From: Casuarius casuarius
Taxonomy: Eukaryota > Chordata > Aves > Casuariiformes > Casuariidae
Reading direction: 5' to 3'
Length of the DNA: 64,000 nt
Assembly (NCBI GenBank): GCA_003342895.1
Contig: PTFA01000273.1
Location: 1,187,846 to 1,251,845, forward strand
The notes under the pieces were generated by a model. It did not search any database, was not told the origin of the DNA, and was given only the letters and a program-made list of their open reading frames with translations. Positions 62,001-64,000 of the stretch are shown piece by piece; position 1 is the first letter of the stretch; every line of letters starts with the position of its first letter. The position numbers and the translations under genes were made by a program.

Positions 62001-64000
62001 AATCTTTAACACTACGTTAAGTAAGTTAGTGATTGTTTAACAATAAGATGTGATTGTTTAGTTTTCCCTTTAATGACCAACATGCATATGTTGGGTACAG
62101 TAAAGCTTATCACCATCTTTATGATTAAGAAACATCTGGGTTAATAATATATAAATAAAGGTGATTTAGATTTCAAAATGTGATTAGAAAAGTCAGTATA
62201 TATACTCAGACTTGGTAGCACAAGCTACCAATACCAATTAATTGATCATTAAAATAAATAAACAAAGCTAACATGGGTGTGACTGTAATTCATGAGCTAT
62301 CCAAACATGAAAACACTATATTCAACAACAAAATTTGTTGTCACCATATAGTAAACATCACCAATTTTTTAATTATGTGTTAAAGATATTAATTACATAA
62401 ACAGTCACCATTTTAATTTATTTTTGTCTCACACAGATCATGTGCACAGTAAAGCAGAAATAAATAACATCTCATGATAATAATCGTATTTGTAAATGTA
62501 ACTGTAATCAAGTGTCTCCTTTCATTAACACCAAAATCTGAACATTCTAAGAAATATTTCAAGGTAATCCCTGTAAAAAAATGAAAGGTCAGATTGAGCA
62601 CACACGCAGTGTTTTTATTTGGATGATCCCCTCAAAAAAATACGTTGAGCCAGGGTTCCTCTTGGGCAAGTGTTTCAAATACAGCATATTGACACAGAAA
62701 TTTGTATTTTTTGGAACCATGGATATCAGAGAAGATATTTAGACTTCACTTTAGTAGTTTACTAAAACTTAGTGAGGCTATTATATGCTATTTCTAAAAA
62801 GTGTGAACTATTATTTCTCAAAGTACATATATATGTATGGTGCATATCTGTATATATTTTATCTGTACATATATTTTTGAACTAACCTTATAGATATCTT
62901 CATATTTAAGAAGAACTTAAAAAGTCTCATTTTTAGTCTGTCCTCTTTATAATAAAGGAGACTTTCATAATCAGGAACAGTGACTAAAAAAATAGGGAAA
63001 TAGAATGAGCTAATATTCATCCTAATGCTTTTGTAGCATCAATCTGCTGTTTTAATATTTAAAATATCAGATATAAATAGCTCCAAGGCTTGGAGAACTG
63101 CCAGTATATACGAATTATAATTTCTAGGCCATTGCCTATTTTAAAGATTATTATCTTCTAACTAATGTTAAAGCTTGAAGCAGACAGTTTAGCTACCAGA
63201 GCTATTCCGAGACATTTTTGGAATATCATATATACATATATTTTGACTGCAGAAAAAGAAACAAGGAAGACATCACACAAGAATACTGCCAGTAGAAAAA
63301 TCTAATAGGGTTTATCTATTGATGGGCCACTAAAACTGGAAATTTTTTAAGGTATATTTGTACTTTTACTAAATCTGGTCAAAAACATTCATTTTATTGA
63401 AGTGTTAGTTACACAGTTTTTTGTGTACTCTGTAAATGGTATGGCAATATAAAAGGTCGTGTTTGAAAAAGCAGTGTTTTAAATTTCGAAACAAACTTTC
63501 AAATTCATTCAGATGAGAGAAATGATCTGGGGTTAAAAATTCAGTCCACACCTTGAACCAAAATCAGAGTTAGAGAAAAAGAGCAGAGAACCCTCAGGAA
63601 TTGAAATAAGAAACTGGAATCAGGGATGAGAAAGACACTTGGCTTTCTTACGAAAAGGAGCTAACCCTCTGAGCAGACCCTCTTTTCGTTCTTGGTATTT
63701 GTAGCAAAGCTTATCAATATAAAATTTTCACTGATGTCTTTGTTAACACTACAGCAAAGTAGAAGAGAACAGGAAAAAAAAGAAAAAAGTCCTCCTAATA
63801 AACATTCATTGACCATGCCTTTCTAAAATTTTTGCCTTTTCCTCTCTACCGGGGACAATTATGGCAAGTTGTGATAAAAAGGTGTTAAATTTATACAGCA
63901 GACAGGTATGCATTCAAAAGCATTATTAGGATGATCAAAAGACCTAACAGCTTATCTAACAAGAAACTACTAGCCTGCTTGTTTGGTCTAGAAAAGGAGA
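56046..64000. other. A+T-rich single-copy DNA, nothing recognised
   Basis: No gene, transposon or RNA gene was recognised over about 8 kb. Frames stay at or below 101 codons. Simple tracts include a TTTA repeat at 58410-58425 and a T run at 61834-61847. Gene deserts and large introns in birds look like this. Confidence 0.55.

Noticed and set aside
1..64000. CRISPR arrays, operons, prophage or bacterial mobile elements
   Set aside because: No regularly spaced repeats, no gene packing and no long ORFs; composition and CR1 repeats indicate a vertebrate nuclear genome.

Overview
The window looks like gene-poor, A+T-rich nuclear DNA from a bird, or less likely another sauropsid. The main evidence is three remnants of CR1 retrotransposons (the dominant avian LINE) and a scatter of short, decayed palindromic repeats of the kind shared by birds, crocodilians and turtles. 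No mammalian Alu, L1 or B1, no retroviral LTR pair, no rRNA or tRNA and no bacterial gene organisation was seen. Interspersed repeats are sparse, as is usual in birds.

No complete protein-coding gene can be supported. Open frames are short. By my rough estimate, this base composition gives a stop about every 15 codons, so a longest chance frame near 130 codons is expected. The longest frame outside G+C-rich DNA is 141 codons (16269-16694, minus). The 176-codon minus frame at 23085-23615 is antisense to a CR1 element.

Layout: 1-8310 is A+T-rich single-copy sequence with nothing recognised. 8311-8909 is a slightly G+C-richer patch ending in an ATCT/ATCC microsatellite. 10063-10544 (minus) and 13051-13223 (plus) hold weak candidate coding exons. 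23165-24420 is an internally deleted sense-strand CR1 that keeps the end of ORF1, the start of the ORF2 endonuclease and the 3' end. 26206-26537 (minus) is another candidate terminal exon. 33196-33267 is a long polypyrimidine tract. 34303-34795 is an antisense CR1 lacking most of its reverse transcriptase. 41195-42745 is an older sense-strand CR1 that covers most of the reverse transcriptase but is full of damage. Decayed sauropsid palindromic repeats lie near 25.1, 27.3, 32.3, 39.3, 48.1, 53.4-53.5 and 54.2 kb. The remainder is single-copy sequence with simple repeats.

The most useful leads are non-coding or fragmentary: a 60-70 nt hairpin at 29584-29652, a cluster of inverted regulatory-type motifs at 36847-36895, a homeodomain/POU motif cluster at 37373-37435, two TATA-like promoter candidates (15.3 and 38.3 kb), and several exon-like segments with good splice signals. 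The window could be intergenic or the inside of a very large intron; the sequence alone does not decide. No convincing new biological system was found.
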